Assembly (NCBI RefSeq): GCF_002085925.2
Contig: NZ_CP053562.1
Coordinates: forward strand, 3,981,501 to 4,045,500
DNA length: 64,000 bases
Direction: 5' to 3'
Source: Thioclava electrotropha
Lineage (GTDB): Bacteria; Pseudomonadota; Alphaproteobacteria; Rhodobacterales; Rhodobacteraceae
The notes under the pieces are model-generated. The model was not told the DNA's origin. It saw only the letters and a list, made by a program, of their open reading frames with translations, and did no database searches. Position numbers and translations under genes: made by a program. Positions 17,383-26,084 of the stretch are shown piece by piece; position 1 is the stretch's first letter, and every line of letters starts with the position of its first letter.

Positions 17383-18557
17383 TCCAGCTTGGCGATATGA
17401 CCCTGACCCTGAACGACCCGCTGACGCTCGGCCTTCTGCTCGGCAGCGCGGCACTTGTTATCCTGCTGATTCTGATGGTCGCCATGCTGCGCGCTGCGGG
17501 CCGTCAGACCCGTGCGATGGACCCGATGGTCGGCCAGATGAACCTTCTCGCTCAGCGGGTGCAAAACCTCTCGGACGGGCAGCAACAGCTGTCCGGCGGG
17601 CTGCATCACGTCTCCGAGGCGCAGGCCGCGAGCCAGACCAAGGTTCTCGCTCTGATGGAGCAGCGTCTGGCCGAGGTTTCGCGCGGCATGTCGGAAAGCC
17701 TGCATGGCACCGCGACCCGCACGGCGCGCTCGCTGGGAGATCTGCATCAGCGGCTGGAGGCGATCGACAAGGCGCAGGCCAATATCGAGAAGCTTTCCGG
17801 CAATGTGCTGGGCCTGCAGGACATCCTGTCGAACAAGCAGACCCGTGGCGCTTTCGGGGAGATTCAGCTGCACGATATCGTCGGCAAGGCGCTGCCCTCG
17901 GACAGTTTCACGATGCAGGCGACGCTTTCGAACGGGAAGCGCGCGGATTGCCTGATCCATCTGCCGAACCCGCCCGGACCCATCGTGATCGATAGCAAAT
18001 TCCCGCTGGAAGCCTATGAGGCGCTGCGCCGCGCCGACACGCAATGGGAGCGCCAGGAGGCCAGCCGCGCGATGAAAACCGCCGTGCGCGCCCATATCAA
18101 GGCGATCTCGGAGAAATACATCCTCGAAGGCGAGACGGCGGACGGCGCGCTTATGTTCCTGCCCTCCGAGGCGGTCTATGCCGAGCTGCACGCGAATTTC
18201 CCCGAACTGGTGCGCGAAGGCTTTGCCGCGAAGGTCTGGATCGTCTCGCCCACGACCTGCATGGCGACGCTGAACACGATGCGCGCCGTGCTGAAAGATG
18301 CACGGATGCGTGAACAGGCGGGCGCGATCCGCAAGGAATTGGCCGCGCTTTATTCCGATGTCGACCGGCTCGGCACCCGTGTCGAAAACCTCGACCGGCA
18401 TTTCGGGCAGGCTGCGAAAGACATCTCCGAGATCAAGATTTCCGCCGAGAAAGCCGGGAAACGCGCGCGTCGCCTCGACAATTTCGATTTCGAGGAACTG
18501 GCCCCCGATACGGCCGCACAGCCGCTGCTTGTCTCGACCGCCGAAAAGAAGGCCTAA
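17379..18557 (+). CDS. rmuC: DNA recombination protein RmuC
   Basis: 392 residues: an N-terminal membrane helix (LGLLLGSAALVILLILMVAML), a long coiled coil (about 45-140) and the RmuC nuclease-like domain with GAFGEIQLHDIV, ADCLIHLPNPPGPIVIDSKFPLEAYEAL (the D-x-K of the PD-(D/E)XK-like core) and LMFLPSEAVYAELH. RmuC proteins limit inversion at short repeats and are presumed nucleases; direct activity is not well established. Coupled to mutL by a 4-base overlap, which fits a shared role in genome stability. A hairpin with a T run overlaps the stop codon. Confidence 0.93.
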   Translation: MIQLGDMTLTLNDPLTLGLLLGSAALVILLILMVAMLRAAGRQTRAMDPMVGQMNLLAQRVQNLSDGQQQLSGGLHHVSEAQAASQTKVLALMEQRLAEVSRGMSESLHGTATRTARSLGDLHQRLEAIDKAQANIEKLSGNVLGLQDILSNKQTRGAFGEIQLHDIVGKALPSDSFTMQATLSNGKRADCLIHLPNPPGPIVIDSKFPLEAYEALRRADTQWERQEASRAMKTAVRAHIKAISEKYILEGETADGALMFLPSEAVYAELHANFPELVREGFAAKVWIVSPTTCMATLNTMRAVLKDARMREQAGAIRKELAALYSDVDRLGTRVENLDRHFGQAAKDISEIKISAEKAGKRARRLDNFDFEELAPDTAAQPLLVSTAEKKA

Positions 18558-18579
18558 GCGGCGCCAAGCGTCGCTTTTC
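18556..18579 (+). terminator. Terminator overlapping the rmuC stop codon
   Basis: AAGCGGCG, loop CCAAG, CGTCGCTT, then TTTT: an 8-bp stem with one G-U pair whose 5' arm begins within the TAA stop. Confidence 0.65.
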
Positions 18580-18618
18580 GGCTGCGCCCCCCTTCGGAGA
18601 TTGGCATAGAGTGCGCCC

Positions 18619-19731
18619 ATGAGTGACGAGGTCCGTTTCGACAGGGGGCCGGACGGTCGGCCCTGCCGCTTCCGCGAGCCCCATGAGGTTATCCGCGCCG
18701 ATGCGCCGGAGGATCTACCCGCAGCTTTCGCGGCGATCACGCGCGCACAGGACGAGGGGCGATGGCTGGCGGGGTTCGCGTCCTACGAGCTGGGCTATTG
18801 TCTGAGCGAACGCCTCGCACCGCTCTTGCCCGAGAACCGCGACCTGCCGCTGCTGGCCTTCGGGGTTTACGACGCGCCCGAGGATGTCCCGCCGCCGATC
18901 TCGGAGAACGCGCCGCAGATCGAGCTGGGCGAGCCGCTTTGGCCCGAGGCGCGCTATGCCGAAGCCTTTCGGGCTGTCCACGACTATATCGGCGCGGGTG
19001 ATTGCTATCAGGTGAACCTGACTTTCCCGATCCCCGTTACAAGCGATGCCACGCCCGAGGCGCTATACGCGGCCCTGTCCAGCGCGGGCCAAGTCCCGCA
19101 TGGGGCCGATGTCGCGCTGGCCGGGGTGCGGCTGCTGTCGCGCTCGCCCGAACTGTTTTTCCGCGTCGAGGGCAGCAAGATCGTCACCCGGCCGATGAAG
19201 GGCACGCGCCCGCGCGGCGCGACGCCCGAAGAGGACGCCGCGCTGAAATCCGATCTGATGGGGGCCGAGAAAGACCGCGCCGAGAACCTGATGATCGTCG
19301 ATCTGCTGCGCAACGACGTCTCGCGCATCTGCACGCCGGGCTCGGTCAAGGTGCCGCGCCTCTTCGAGGTCGAGACCTATCGCTCGGTCCACCAGATGAT
19401 CTCGGAGATCGAGGGCGAGCTGGTCCCCGGCACCGGCCTGCCCGAGATCCTGCGCGCGATGTTCCCCTGCGGCTCTGTCACCGGCGCGCCGAAGATCCGC
19501 GCGATGGAGATCATCCACGAGCTGGAACCCGACCCGCGCGGCATCTATTGCGGCGCGATCGGCTGGGCCGCGCCCGATGGCCGAATGGAGTTCAACGTCG
19601 CGATCCGCACGCTGATGCAGACCGGCCCCGGCAGATGGCGGGTGAATGTCGGCGGCGGGCTGGTCTATGATTCCACCGCCCACGGTGAATATGAGGAAGC
19701 GCTTTGGAAAACCCGGTTCCTGAAGATCTGA
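18619..19731 (+). CDS. pabB: Aminodeoxychorismate synthase component I
   Basis: Chorismate-binding enzyme that makes 4-amino-4-deoxychorismate for folate. The 370-residue protein lacks a fused amidotransferase and shows the family core: AFRAVHDYIGAGDCYQVNLT, SPELFFRVEGSKIVTRPMKG, EKDRAENLMIVDLLRNDVSRIC, RSVHQMISEIEG, and FPCGSVTGAPKIRAMEII. The PMKGT motif (not PIAGT) marks PabB rather than anthranilate synthase TrpE. The glutamine amidotransferase subunit (PabA/TrpG) is not in the window. It overlaps pabC by 28 bases, so the two are translated together. Confidence 0.94.
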   Translation: MSDEVRFDRGPDGRPCRFREPHEVIRADAPEDLPAAFAAITRAQDEGRWLAGFASYELGYCLSERLAPLLPENRDLPLLAFGVYDAPEDVPPPISENAPQIELGEPLWPEARYAEAFRAVHDYIGAGDCYQVNLTFPIPVTSDATPEALYAALSSAGQVPHGADVALAGVRLLSRSPELFFRVEGSKIVTRPMKGTRPRGATPEEDAALKSDLMGAEKDRAENLMIVDLLRNDVSRICTPGSVKVPRLFEVETYRSVHQMISEIEGELVPGTGLPEILRAMFPCGSVTGAPKIRAMEIIHELEPDPRGIYCGAIGWAAPDGRMEFNVAIRTLMQTGPGRWRVNVGGGLVYDSTAHGEYEEALWKTRFLKI

Positions 19732-20321
19732 AACTGATCGAGACTTTCGGCTGGCATCCCGGCGAAGGTATCCGCCGCCGCGCCCGCCATATCGCCCGGC
19801 TGACGCGCAGCGCCGAGCAGCTTGGCTATCCGCTCGACGGAGAGGAACTGACGGTAGCCCTCGAAGCGATTTTCGGCGAGAGCCCGCTGCGGGTGCGCCT
19901 GACCCTCGACGCCAAGGGCGCAATCGAGATCACCTCAGCTCCCCTGACGCCAACCACCACGTGGCGCCTTCATATCTCGGGCGTCACCCTCGACAGCCAG
20001 GACCCGATGCTGCGCCTCAAGACCACGGCGCGCGCGCCCTACGATGCCGCCCGCGCCGCCCTGCACGCGGGCGTGGACGAGGCGATCCTGCTCAACGAAC
20101 GCGGCGAGATCTGCGAAGGCACGATCACCAATCTCTTCCTCAAGCGCGACGGAATTTACCTGACCCCGCCGCCAACCTGCGGCTTGCTGCCAGGCATCCT
20201 GCGCGAGGAGATGCTGGAGACAGGGGCCGCCCGCGAAGCCGTCCTGCGGCCCGAAGACCTGGCGCAAGGCGAGGTCTTCATGGGCAACTCCCTGCGCGGC
20301 CTGATCCCGGCGCAGTTATGA
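19704..20321 (+). CDS. pabC: Class IV aminotransferase / aminodeoxychorismate lyase-like
   Basis: A 205-residue fold-type IV PLP protein, expected to release pyruvate from aminodeoxychorismate to give p-aminobenzoate. RIRARHIARL-type N-terminus (GIRRRARHIARLTRSAEQL), catalytic Lys in LRLKTTARAPYD, and the family motif DEAILLNERGEICEGTITNLFL followed by CGLLPGILREEMLE. It is shorter than typical PabC (about 270), with a compact N-terminal domain, as seen in many rhodobacterial pabC-like proteins. The gene starts inside the end of pabB, which supports the pathway assignment. Some members are annotated only as class IV aminotransferase. Confidence 0.88.
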   Translation: MENPVPEDLKLIETFGWHPGEGIRRRARHIARLTRSAEQLGYPLDGEELTVALEAIFGESPLRVRLTLDAKGAIEITSAPLTPTTTWRLHISGVTLDSQDPMLRLKTTARAPYDAARAALHAGVDEAILLNERGEICEGTITNLFLKRDGIYLTPPPTCGLLPGILREEMLETGAAREAVLRPEDLAQGEVFMGNSLRGLIPAQL

Positions 20322-20388
20322 CGCGACACGCAAACGCTTGCGCAGGCCGTGCAATGGCGAGATGATGAGCCCAAGAACGGAGGCAGCC

Positions 20389-20733
20389 ATGCTCACCATC
20401 AGCCCGGCGAAAATCGCCCATGTCATCATCCGCGCGCGCAAGTTTGACGCGGACGTGCCCGGCTCGGGTCAGGCCCGCGAGTTGCGCGCCTTCATCGCGG
20501 CGCTGAACGAGGATGAAAAGGCATCGCTGACCGCGGTGATGTGGATCGGGCGCGACACCTATGACGCGTCGGAACTCGAAGAGGCGATCGCCACCGCCAA
20601 AGCCGAGGCGACCGCGCCGACCGAGGATTACCTGCTGGGCAATCCGATGCTGGCCGACCATCTCGAAGACGGGCTGAACGCGCTCGGCATCTCGCTCGAA
20701 GAGGCCGAGGAAGACATCTACCCCACGGTCTGA
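20389..20733 (+). CDS. DUF3775 domain-containing protein
   Basis: A 114-residue acidic cytoplasmic protein. MLTISPAKIAHVIIRARKFD at the N-terminus and ELEEAIATAKAEATAPTEDYLLGNPMLADHLEDGLNALG at the C-terminus are typical of DUF3775, a small family common in alphaproteobacteria. The ATG at 20389 follows GGAGG by 7 bases. No catalytic motif is visible and function is unknown. It stands alone between pabC and the convergent cenR-like gene. Confidence 0.87.
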   Translation: MLTISPAKIAHVIIRARKFDADVPGSGQARELRAFIAALNEDEKASLTAVMWIGRDTYDASELEEAIATAKAEATAPTEDYLLGNPMLADHLEDGLNALGISLEEAEEDIYPTV

Positions 20734-20756
20734 GCGGCGCGCTCCGACCATCGAAA

Positions 20757-20787
20757 ACGACAAAGGCGGCCCCCGCAGGAGCCGCCT
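20757..20787 (-). terminator. Terminator between DUF3775 gene and cenR-like gene
   Basis: AAGGCGGC and GCCGCCTT pair over a 10-base loop. On the minus strand it is followed by TTTGTCGTTTTC, so it mainly ends the response regulator transcript, and may also act for the convergent gene. Confidence 0.65.
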
Positions 20788-20824
20788 TCCTCATTTCCAA
20801 CCTTGGCGCACGAAACGCCTCGGA

Positions 20825-21511
20825 TCAGGCCACCAGACGATAGCCGCCCGATTCCGTCACCAGCAGGCGCGCGTTCGAGGGATCGGGCTCGATCTTCTGA
20901 CGCAGGCGATAGATATGCGTCTCGAGCGTGTGGGTGGTGACGCCCGCATTGTAACCCCAGACCTCGTGCAGCAGCACATCGCGCGGCACCACGCCGTCGG
21001 TCGCACGGTAGAGGAACTTGAGGATGTTGGTTTCCTTCTCGGTCAGACGCACTTTGCGGTCCTTGTCGTCCACCAGCATCTTCATCGCGGGCTTGAACGT
21101 ATACGGGCCGAGCTGGAAGACAGCGTCTTCGGACTGTTCATGCGTGCGCAGCTGGGCGCGCAGACGGGCCAGAAGCACCGGGAACTTGAAGGGCTTGGTG
21201 ACGTAGTCATTGGCACCGGAGTCGAGGCCAAGGATCGTGTCGGCATCGGTATCATGGCCGGTCAGCATCACGACCGGGCATTTCACGCCGCTCTTGCGCA
21301 GCTTCTTGCACAGTTCGCGGCCATCGGTATCGGGAAGGCCCACATCCAGCACGACGAGGTCGTAAAGCGTCGATTTCGCCTTATCTACCGCTTCGTGACC
21401 ATTGCTGGCCTCGAAGACCTCGAAATCATCGGTCGCGACAAGCTGCTCGGCGAGCGCCTCGCGCAGATCGTTGTCATCGTCAACCAAAAGGACCTTCTTC
21501 AATGATGCCAT
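20825..21511 (-). CDS. OmpR/PhoB-type response regulator, CenR-like
   Basis: 228 residues: an N-terminal receiver domain (KKVLLVDDDNDLREAL, phosphoacceptor Asp in LVVLDVGLPD, conserved Thr in VVMLTGHD, Lys in DYVTKPFKF) and a C-terminal winged-helix DNA-binding domain (VRLTEKETNILKFLYRA, VWGYNAGVTTHTLETHIYRLRQKIE). The sequence closely follows the alphaproteobacterial CenR pattern; CenR is essential in Caulobacter and controls envelope and growth genes in Rhodobacter. No partner kinase is adjacent. I choose the ATG at 21511, eight bases after GGAGG; an upstream ATG at 21526 overlaps that ribosome site. The CenR identity is from remembered family similarity and needs a tree. Confidence 0.87.
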   Translation of the reverse strand: MASLKKVLLVDDDNDLREALAEQLVATDDFEVFEASNGHEAVDKAKSTLYDLVVLDVGLPDTDGRELCKKLRKSGVKCPVVMLTGHDTDADTILGLDSGANDYVTKPFKFPVLLARLRAQLRTHEQSEDAVFQLGPYTFKPAMKMLVDDKDRKVRLTEKETNILKFLYRATDGVVPRDVLLHEVWGYNAGVTTHTLETHIYRLRQKIEPDPSNARLLVTESGGYRLVA

Positions 21512-21653
21512 GTCCTGAGCCTCCATATGTGTTCGACGAATAGCTGTTGCCCTTTCACAGCGATGGCAAGGGTGGTGAAACCTATCTCACGCTGACGTGT
21601 CGAATCACCGGGAGATATTTCAATTTGTTACAGTCGAGGCTATCTCAGAGCGC

Positions 21654-22730
21654 ATGACCGGCAATTTTTCCCTCGGGCCGAGCCCGGCTGAACGACTGAA
21701 TCGCGCCCGCGCCGATCTGCGCATGGGGCTGCCCGTTTTGCTGTCCGATCACCTTACCGTGGCGGTCGAGACGCTCTCGCCCGAGCGGCTGGCGGCGTTG
21801 CGCGCGCTGGGACCGCTGACGCTGGTCCTGACCGCGCGCCGGGCCGAGACGCTGAAAGCGCGCGTCTATGACGCCGATATCGCGCGGATCGAGGTGCCCG
21901 CTGACGCCGATCTGCTCTGGCTGCGCGCGCTCGCCGATCCGGCAGACGATCTGCGCGTGCCGATGAAAGGCCCGCTCAAGGCGCTTCGCGGCGGCGATGC
22001 GGATCTCGCCCGCGCCGCGATCAGGCTGGCGAAATCCGCACAGCTTCTGCCCGCAGCGCTGATGGTCGCAGCGCCCGACCCTGCGCCGACGGATCTGACC
22101 TGCATCACCGCCGAGGAGGCGCTTGCCGCCGCCGACATCCCGCAGGCTTTCGCCCCGGTCTCCGCCGCGCGCGTGCCGATGCGCGCCGCCGAAGCCGGTC
22201 GGCTGCATATCTTCCGCCCCGACAATGGCGCGGAGGAGCATTACGCGATCGAGATCGGCCGTCCGGATCGCTCCAAACCCGTGCTCGCGCGGCTGCATTC
22301 GGCCTGCTTCACCGGCGACGTGCTGGGCTCGCTGAAATGCGATTGCGGCCCGCAGCTGGATGCGGCGCTGACGCTGATGGGGCATGAGGGCGCGGGCATC
22401 CTGCTCTATCTCAATCAGGAAGGGCGCGGGATCGGGCTTGCCAACAAGATGCGCGCCTATTCGCTGCAGGATCAAGGATTCGACACGGTGGAGGCGAACC
22501 ACCGTCTCGGCTTCGAGGATGACGAACGCGATTTCCGCATCGGCGCGGCACTGCTGCGCAAGCTCGGGTTTTCGCAGGTGCGGCTGCTGACCAACAACCC
22601 CGCCAAGGTAGCGATGCTGGAAGCCAATGGCATCGACGTGACCGAGCGCGTGCCGCTGAAGGTCGGCATGAGCCGCCATAACGAGAACTACCTCGCCACC
22701 AAGGCCGCGAAATCGGGGCATATCCTGTGA
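21654..22730 (+). CDS. ribA: GTP cyclohydrolase II
   Basis: First enzyme of riboflavin synthesis. The C-terminal half of this 358-residue protein has the full GTP cyclohydrolase II core: [20 protein letters not shown] (zinc ligands Cys-x10-Cys-x-Cys), [23 protein letters not shown] (catalytic Arg/Glu region), [11 protein letters not shown] and [13 protein letters not shown]. The N-terminal about 150 residues are a degenerate domain seen in alphaproteobacterial RibA proteins; it is not a working RibB domain by motif. Start taken at ATG 21654; an earlier in-frame ATG at 21597 has no clear ribosome site. The stop overlaps the L,D-transpeptidase start (TGATG). Confidence 0.93.
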   Translation: MTGNFSLGPSPAERLNRARADLRMGLPVLLSDHLTVAVETLSPERLAALRALGPLTLVLTARRAETLKARVYDADIARIEVPADADLLWLRALADPADDLRVPMKGPLKALRGGDADLARAAIRLAKSAQLLPAALMVAAPDPAPTDLTCITAEEALAAADIPQAFAPVSAARVPMRAAEAGRLHIFRPDNGAEEHYAIEIGRPDRSKPVLARLHSACFTGDVLGSLKCDCGPQLDAALTLMGHEGAGILLYLNQEGRGIGLANKMRAYSLQDQGFDTVEANHRLGFEDDERDFRIGAALLRKLGFSQVRLLTNNPAKVAMLEANGIDVTERVPLKVGMSRHNENYLATKAAKSGHIL

Positions 22731-23284
22731 TGCGCCTCACGCCCACGGGCCTGTTGTTCCGCGGTCGCCGCTTTCCGGTCGAGATCGGCCGCGGCGGCGT
22801 CAGCGGCAGCAAGCAGGAGGGCGACGGCGCGACTCCTTCGGGGCGGCTCCATATCCTGCGCATGTTCTACCGCGCGGATCGGATCGTGGCGCCTCAGGAC
22901 TGGGCCGAACCGATCGGCCCACGCGATCTGTGGTGCGACGCGTCCGGGGATTCGGCCTATAACCACTTGGTCCGCGCCCCCTACCCCGCTTCGCATGAGG
23001 CGATGCGGCGCGCCGATCCGCTCTATGACATCGTGCTTGTGACCGACTGGAACTACCCGACGGCAGAGGCTGGCAAAGGCTCGGCCATCTTCCTGCATCA
23101 GCGCCGCCGGGCTGGCTACCCGACTGCGGGCTGCCTCGCCTTCCGCCGCGATCACCTGATCTGGATCGCACAGCGCATCGCACCGGGCGAGCCGCTGGAG
23201 ATTCCCCTTCGGCTTGGCGGAAATATCCTCCGGGGGTCCGGGGGCGGACAGCCCCCGGCGCTCAACGCCCGCGACAAAGCTTAG
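22730..23284 (+). CDS. L,D-transpeptidase (YkuD) family protein
   Basis: A 184-residue YkuD-fold protein. The active-site block HQRRRAGYPTAGCLAF (residues about 123-138) has the catalytic His and Cys of the family H-x14-(S/T)-x-G-C pattern. No signal peptide is visible, as in the small rhodobacterial YkuD group starting [15 protein letters not shown]; export or substrate is therefore uncertain. It starts on the ribA stop codon (TGATG; a GTG three bases earlier is possible). The last 20 or so residues, from GGNILRGSGGG onward, are encoded by a copy of the intergenic repeat. The stop TAG overlaps the stop of the convergent yggS-like gene. Confidence 0.87.
   Translation: MRLTPTGLLFRGRRFPVEIGRGGVSGSKQEGDGATPSGRLHILRMFYRADRIVAPQDWAEPIGPRDLWCDASGDSAYNHLVRAPYPASHEAMRRADPLYDIVLVTDWNYPTAEAGKGSAIFLHQRRRAGYPTAGCLAFRRDHLIWIAQRIAPGEPLEIPLRLGGNILRGSGGGQPPALNARDKA
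23213..23270. repeat. Intergenic repeat, copy 3 (long form), inside a coding end
   Basis: CTTGGCGGAAATATCCTCCG, then a hairpin of CCGGGGG(C) and (G)CCCCCGG. Same core as the other four copies, but here it is translated as the C-terminus of the L,D-transpeptidase-like protein. Confidence 0.7.
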
Positions 23285-23934
23285 GAATAGTCGCGCGCGC
23301 CGAAGATCGCCGAGCCCACACGCACATGGGTCGCGCCCGCCGCGATCGCTTTCTCGAAATCGGAACTCATCCCCATCGACAGACCGTCGAGCCCGTTGCG
23401 CCCGGCCATCTCGGCCAACATCGCGAAATGCGGCGCAGGGTCCTCGGATTCGGGCGGGATGCACATCAACCCAACAACGGGCAGGTCCTTCCCGCGCATA
23501 TCCGCGACGAAAGCGTCGAGATCATCAGGCAGCACGCCCGCCTTTTGCGGCTCGCACCCGGTATTGACCTGAATGAAAAGATCGGGCGACGCCCCGCGCG
23601 CCTGCGCCAGATTAGCCAGCTTCTTCCCCAGCGAGGGCCGGTCGAGCGTGTGAATCGCTTCGAACAGCTCCACCGCCAGCTTCGCCTTGTTGGATTGCAG
23701 CGGCCCGATCATATGGACTTCGCAGCCGGGAAATTCCTCGCGCCAGGCGGGCCACTTGCCCTGCGCTTCCTGCACGTAGTTTTCGCCGAACAGCCGATGG
23801 CCTTCGCGCAGCACCGCCTCGACTCGCTCGGCGGGCTGGACCTTCGACACGGCGATCAGCTTCACCGAGTCCGCCTCGCGCCCTGCTTCTGCTTCCGCTT
23901 TCGCGATCCGCGCCTGAATCTCGCTCAGTCCCAT
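23281..23934 (-). CDS. YggS/PLPBP family pyridoxal 5'-phosphate homeostasis protein
   Basis: A 217-residue single-domain PLP-binding barrel. VKLIAVSKVQP near residue 25 holds the PLP-binding Lys; FGENYVQEAQGKW, HMIGPLQSNKAKLAVELFEAIHTLDRPSLGKKL and VGLMCIPP, and the C-terminal LSMGMSSDFEKAIAAGATHVRVGSAIFGAR, are the full family set. These proteins buffer free PLP and affect amino acid balance; they are not alanine racemases. The ATG at 23934 follows GGAGGG. The two convergent genes at this end share stop-codon bases at 23281-23284 (TTAG). Confidence 0.94.
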   Translation of the reverse strand: MGLSEIQARIAKAEAEAGREADSVKLIAVSKVQPAERVEAVLREGHRLFGENYVQEAQGKWPAWREEFPGCEVHMIGPLQSNKAKLAVELFEAIHTLDRPSLGKKLANLAQARGASPDLFIQVNTGCEPQKAGVLPDDLDAFVADMRGKDLPVVGLMCIPPESEDPAPHFAMLAEMAGRNGLDGLSMGMSSDFEKAIAAGATHVRVGSAIFGARDYS

Positions 23935-23977
23935 CTGGCCCTCCGTCGTCAGCGCGCCCAAGAAACACCGAAGGGCC

Positions 23978-24011
23978 CAAAAAGAAAAGAGCGGGCGCAA
24001 GGCCCGCTCTT
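23978..24011 (-). terminator. Rho-independent terminator of the porin gene
   Basis: Ten-base-pair stem AAGAGCGGGC / GCCCGCTCTT with a 5-base loop, then on the minus strand TTCTTTTT. Strong intrinsic terminator 23 bases past the porin stop. Confidence 0.85.
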
Positions 24012-24033
24012 CCCATCGTTCTGTCCCGAAGGA

Positions 24034-25032
24034 TTAGAACGAGAACTTCACGCCGAGGTCAGCAACCGCGTCCGAACCCGAAACGTCGGAGTCAGCGATA
24101 CCGCCTTTGATCGACGCGCCGCCGCCGAGGTCGTACTCAGCGCCGAGACCGTACCAGGTCACGTCAGCGTTAGCAGCCGACTTGTCGTCGAGCTTCTGGA
24201 TGTAGCCACCAACGGTGGTCGCGCCGAAGACCGACGAAGCGCCGAGGCCATACCAGTTGATGTCAGCGTCCTTGCCACGGTGAGCGATCACGCCTTTGAC
24301 CGAGGTGTTGCCGAACTGAGCGACACCAGCGAGCGAGATCATGTCGATTTCATAATCAGCAGCGGTGAGCGGCTTGCCGTCGATGTATTCGTAGCCCATG
24401 CCGACGGTGTAGTTGCCGAAGGTGTAAGCAGCGGCCAGACCGTACTGCTGGGTGTACGAGGTCGTGGTGGTCGGTGCGCTGACCGAAACCGGAACGCCGA
24501 GACCGCCGACGGTGACCGCATCTAGCTTGCCGTCCGAAACCGAGGCTGCGACCGAGAACGCACCGAAGGTGCCGGTGTACAGCAGGTTCGGGCCAGTGTT
24601 GCCGCAGAAGGTGCCGCCGGTGGTGCAATCGGTGTTGCCGCCGTTATCAGCCGTCAGGTAGCCGATGTCGTTCGAACCGCCAGCCGACGACAGGTCGGTG
24701 TAGCCAACTTCGTAGAAGTCGCCGAACAGAGCTTCCGGAGCGCCGACAACGTCGCCCATCGAGACTTTGCCGAACGCGCCCGAGATGTAGACCGAAGCCG
24801 AGGTGCCGCGGGTAGCAGCGATAGCTTGGTCAGCACGGACGGAGCCGCCGAACTCGAGGCCACCGTCGGTGGTGCCCGAAGCGGTGAACGAGACGCGGAT
24901 GCGGCTCGAGAAATTCCAGTCGTCGCCATTGTACACGACACCCATGCGGCCGTCGCCGCCAACCGAGACCTCAGCGGCAGCGATGCCAGCCGAGAACACG
25001 AGCGCGGTCGTCGCGAAGAGAACCTTTTTCAT
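24034..25032 (-). CDS. Outer-membrane porin, Rhodobacter type
   Basis: A 332-residue precursor with a cleavable signal peptide (MKKVLFATTALVFSAGIAAAE). The mature chain is a run of alternating beta strands rich in Gly, Ser, Thr and Asp (VSVGGDGRMGVVYNGDDWNFSSRIRV at its start) and ends with aromatic Phe, the outer-membrane assembly signal. Size and pattern fit the 16-strand general porin of Rhodobacter/Paracoccus. A Cys pair (TDCTTGGTFCG) lies in a probable surface loop. The ATG at 25032 follows GAGGG. The gene has its own terminator and a 350-base upstream region, consistent with a strongly expressed single-gene unit; CenR-type regulation is possible but not shown. Confidence 0.93.
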   Translation of the reverse strand: MKKVLFATTALVFSAGIAAAEVSVGGDGRMGVVYNGDDWNFSSRIRVSFTASGTTDGGLEFGGSVRADQAIAATRGTSASVYISGAFGKVSMGDVVGAPEALFGDFYEVGYTDLSSAGGSNDIGYLTADNGGNTDCTTGGTFCGNTGPNLLYTGTFGAFSVAASVSDGKLDAVTVGGLGVPVSVSAPTTTTSYTQQYGLAAAYTFGNYTVGMGYEYIDGKPLTAADYEIDMISLAGVAQFGNTSVKGVIAHRGKDADINWYGLGASSVFGATTVGGYIQKLDDKSAANADVTWYGLGAEYDLGGGASIKGGIADSDVSGSDAVADLGVKFSF

Positions 25033-25382
25033 CGTTTTCCCTCATTGTCTTACAGGTAACCCCCAACCTGGGGAATCCGAAGTTGGGTATGACGGTGTTT
25101 TCTCTCCCCACCCCTTTCATTGCAACTCAAAGCGCCCGCCCGGGTCGAATAGGGTGTTTGATGGTGCAGACATGTCACAGTAACGTCAGCGTGCAATTGC
25201 GGTTGGCCTCTGACACCGCCCTACAAAGCCCCTCACACGCGCGTATAGCGGCATCGGGTGGCATTCCCCCGAGGTGCCGGTCGGTCGAAATCCGGGGGCA
25301 AAGGGGAAAAACCTTGTCGGGCTGGGGGCCATGAGCTAGAGAAAAGGCAATCAATGACGCAGGCCGACGGGGACAGCTTCGC
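25033..25382. promoter_or_regulatory. Intergenic region between divergent porin and DUF3576 genes
   Basis: 350 bases without a gene. Near the porin start (about 25063-25090) CCCAAC and GTTGGG form a leader stem-loop on the porin transcript. The rest shows moderate AT content and imperfect TGAC-type repeats (around 25170-25195), but I could not place a convincing -35/-10 pair. No small ORF or RNA is evident. Confidence 0.4.
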
Positions 25383-25931
25383 ATGACTTCCAGAACCCTT
25401 TTGAAACGCACGGCAATTCTGGGCGTGTGCCTCGTGCTCGCAGGCTGCGGCAAGGGTATCTCGAGCGGCAACATCTTCTCGGGTGGCAGCGGGGCTACCG
25501 CTTCACAGCGCGAAGCCAATCAGCTCGACCACACCCCCGGCTCGAACGAAGCCGTGATCGACGGCCCGACGCGCCGCGTTCAGAAGAAATCGACCGTTTG
25601 GGATATTTTCGGCGGAAATGGCGATCCGAACATCACCGTCGAGGTGAACAAGTATCTCTGGCAGGCTTCGCTCGAAGTGCTCGACTTCCTGCCGATTCAA
25701 GAGGTTGACCCCTTCTCCGGCGTCATTGTGACCGGCTATGGCACCCCGCCGGGCGGCGGCCGCGCCTATAAGGCCACCGTTTACGTCACCGATCCGGCGC
25801 TCGATGCGCGCTCGCTGAAAGTGTCGATCCGCACCCGGGGCGGCGCAGTTTCCGCCGATACGCAGCGCGCCGTGGAGAACGCGATTCTCACCCGCGCACG
25901 TCAGCTGCGGGTCCGCGACTCGCAACTCTGA
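25383..25931 (+). CDS. DUF3576 family lipoprotein
   Basis: A 182-residue precursor with lipoprotein signal (LGVCLVLAGCGKG; lipobox LAGC, Cys about residue 22). The mature part carries the DUF3576 core: STVWDIFGGNGDPNITVEVNKYLWQASLEVLDFLP, DPFSGVIVTGYGTPPG and AYKATVYVTDPALDARSLKVSI. The family is typical of alphaproteobacteria and regularly precedes leuS and lptE there, which suggests an envelope-assembly role; none is proven. A repeat copy lies between it and leuS. Confidence 0.9.
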   Translation: MTSRTLLKRTAILGVCLVLAGCGKGISSGNIFSGGSGATASQREANQLDHTPGSNEAVIDGPTRRVQKKSTVWDIFGGNGDPNITVEVNKYLWQASLEVLDFLPIQEVDPFSGVIVTGYGTPPGGGRAYKATVYVTDPALDARSLKVSIRTRGGAVSADTQRAVENAILTRARQLRVRDSQL

Positions 25932-25978
25932 TTCCCGCAAGGCGACCGCAAGACGCATTCAGATCCCCGCCCGAGCCA

Positions 25979-26006
25979 GCCTCCGGCGGGGATATTTCTG
26001 TCCAAA
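25979..26006. repeat. Intergenic repeat, copy 4 (short form, opposite orientation)
   Basis: GCCTCCGGCGGGGATATTTC followed by TGTCCAAATG. Same first 19 bases as copy 1 at 3296. It sits between the DUF3576 gene and leuS, and unlike the other copies it points the other way relative to the gene upstream of it. Confidence 0.7.
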
Positions 26007-26084
26007 TGAGCGCGGCGGCTGGACCTCGCCCCCAAGGCCAGTGTAGCAAGCTCGCGCAGAATTCGACGTGATGAGGGGCCCGAC

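Noticed and set aside
15289..17454. Long minus-strand frame antisense to mutL
   Set aside because: Explained by GC3 bias opposite mutL; no recognisable domain.
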